Under the pieces are notes generated by a model. That model saw nothing but the letters and a program-made list of their open reading frames with translations. It searched no databases and was not told the origin of the DNA. Of a stretch of DNA of 64,000 nucleotides, positions 62,851 to 64,000 are shown piece after piece. Every line of letters starts with the position of its first letter. The stretch's first letter is position 1. This DNA is from CAZJGG01 sp964545475 (GTDB taxonomy: Bacteria > Bacillota > Clostridia > Lachnospirales > JAISER01), in the NCBI GenBank assembly GCA_964545475.1, contig CAZJGG010000004.1, forward strand, positions 1 to 64,000. The letters are read 5' to 3'. The position numbers and the translations under genes were made by a program.

Positions 62851-63984
62851 TTAATTTTCTAAATGCGTATTGATTATTTCATCTGTTACTATAATCCAAC
62901 CACTTTCAAGTGGCTTTGCAGTAATTTTATGCTCTTTAATAAAATCTGCTGAAAGTGTCTTTTCAGATTCTTGCCAAATTTCAAAGACTATGGCTTCAAT
63001 TTTGTCAGATTCGTATTCAATAGGTCCTATTTGTACGCTGTACACAGGCTCTGCTCCATTAGCAACCGGTTCATAATGTTTCATCAACCTCTGTTTTATT
63101 AATAAATCATTTTGGAAACCGGTAATTTCATTTTTGCCTATTAGTCCGAATTTATATTTAAGGCGGCTTTCAAAACTGTCTTTAATATGCTGTTTTTGGT
63201 CTTCAAGGGTTACGCTTGGTCTTATGGGAAGTCTTTCAAGGTCAATTTTAAATTTAATATTAGGTGATTTAAACCTTACGTCTTGTATTTCAATATACAA
63301 ATTATTCAAAGATGTCTGTGCAAGTTCATCCGCATATTCACTTACGTCAAATATAACGTCCGACCCAACTTTTGCCGTTTTTACTTCTCCGTCAATTTCA
63401 AAGCGGTTTGTAAAACCCTCACGGCAAATAAGTTTTGCGTTTAAATATGTTTCAACTCTTTTATATTCCTCTTTTTCATCTTCCGAAAGAGGTCTTGGGG
63501 TTGGCTTTGGTCTTGGCGTTGTGTTGCCAAACCCACTGCTAGCAGGCACAATCTCATTAGGCACATTTACGTTTATATCCTCAGTGTGCAAAACTAAAAC
63601 AAACTTATCTCCAGCCTTTATTAACCGTTCTAAATAAAGCGCATAACCAGAAAACATTAGTAAGTCGTTATACTCATTATAAGCGCTCATTAAAGAAGAA
63701 ACCGGTATTTGCCTGTTCACTTCATATACTTCATAAAGATTATTAAGCTCAACGTCTAATTTGCTCCCAAGGCTTTTAACCGGGGCAAACTTCGCCTTTG
63801 CATAAACAGTATGCTCGTTTAATGTGTCTGAGTATAGATAGATTATATCATCAAACAATACAGAACTTGCACCTTCTGTTACTTTAACCAGCTGGGATGT
63901 TTCATTTCCCCCAAGGCGAACAACGTTTCCAGTTGCATTAACTGAAAGCTTCATTTCCAAATATGTGTCTGTGCTTGAAAACAA
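62851..63984 (-). CDS. Unidentified protein, 5' end unclear at the window edge
   Basis: A 377-residue frame, soluble and strand-rich, with a proline linker (TTPRPKPTPRPLSEDEKEE) between two halves. Opening residues (LFSSTDTYLEMKLSVN) look like the interior of a longer protein, not a start. The first usable start in this frame is TTG 63984, preceded in frame by TGA. The neighbouring frame reads TIEKG just upstream, so one base may be missing near 63986 or the true N terminus lies beyond the window. Function unknown. Confidence 0.5.
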   Translation of the reverse strand: MFSSTDTYLEMKLSVNATGNVVRLGGNETSQLVKVTEGASSVLFDDIIYLYSDTLNEHTVYAKAKFAPVKSLGSKLDVELNNLYEVYEVNRQIPVSSLMSAYNEYNDLLMFSGYALYLERLIKAGDKFVLVLHTEDINVNVPNEIVPASSGFGNTTPRPKPTPRPLSEDEKEEYKRVETYLNAKLICREGFTNRFEIDGEVKTAKVGSDVIFDVSEYADELAQTSLNNLYIEIQDVRFKSPNIKFKIDLERLPIRPSVTLEDQKQHIKDSFESRLKYKFGLIGKNEITGFQNDLLIKQRLMKHYEPVANGAEPVYSVQIGPIEYESDKIEAIVFEIWQESEKTLSADFIKEHKITAKPLESGWIIVTDEIINTHLEN

Positions 63985-64000
63985 CCCTTTTTCAATTGTC

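Overview
The window is low-GC Bacillota (Clostridia-type) chromosome carrying nested mobile elements. Evidence for this lineage: Shine-Dalgarno sites of the GGAGG type, a Re-type citrate synthase, a eukaryote-like prolyl-tRNA synthetase, a short HisG that needs HisZ, and TTG/GTG starts. Two runs of exactly 100 N mark scaffold joins of a draft assembly. Both joins are flanked by the same 55-bp sequence on each side, so they are probably unmerged contig overlaps rather than missing DNA.

Layout. (1) 1-2875: the end of an element carrying at least two large serine recombinases. It appears to have inserted into a tyrosine integrase gene (remnant 2876-3523, minus strand). (2) About 3.61-38.44 kb: a siphovirus prophage. 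Its leftward lysogeny operon holds a CI-like repressor, an Ltp-type exclusion protein, a small conserved protein and a serine integrase. A divergent early/replication region holds small genes, a decayed cytosine methyltransferase, a C-type-lectin-like gene, an HUH replication protein, radical SAM proteins, an MT-A70 methylase, a VRR nuclease and ParAB. The late region runs HNH, terminase, portal, protease, capsid, connectors, tail tube, G/GT frameshift chaperones, tape measure, Dit and tail tip, ending in a diversity-generating retroelement (DGR), holin and endolysin. (3) 38.45-64 kb: host chromosome with ssrA (tmRNA), proS, a secreted nucleotidase, a Re-citrate synthase/aconitase/isocitrate dehydrogenase cluster, a his operon (hisZGDCBAF-IE, no hisH), an SPFH/NfeD pair, tRNA-Pro, a 194-bp tandem repeat array, glyS, a CDF transporter, a DMT transporter and a partial gene.

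The most notable system is the DGR at 32.66-35.65 kb. It has a variable protein whose 113-bp 3' end (VR1) differs from a downstream template repeat (TR) at 12 internal positions, every one an adenine in the TR. Next to it are an Avd-like accessory protein, an 8-bp-stem GAAA hairpin just after VR1, a structured spacer and a YMDD reverse transcriptase. A second variable region (VR2) lies about 25 kb away, in an early gene at 8259-9050. Over 79 bp it differs from the same TR at 11 positions, again all TR adenines. One retroelement therefore appears to diversify both the tail-tip adhesin and a separate lectin-fold protein encoded beside the lysogeny switch.

How the parts fit: the repressor, bound at two inverted operators, would keep the prophage silent while its operon expresses a candidate superinfection-exclusion protein. 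On induction the HUH/ParAB module, unusual for a tailed phage, would handle replication and segregation. The late genes build an HK97-fold capsid and a long tail whose adhesin is retargeted by the DGR. In the host part, the citrate-branch genes (to 2-oxoglutarate and glutamate) lie directly downstream of the histidine operon on the same strand.
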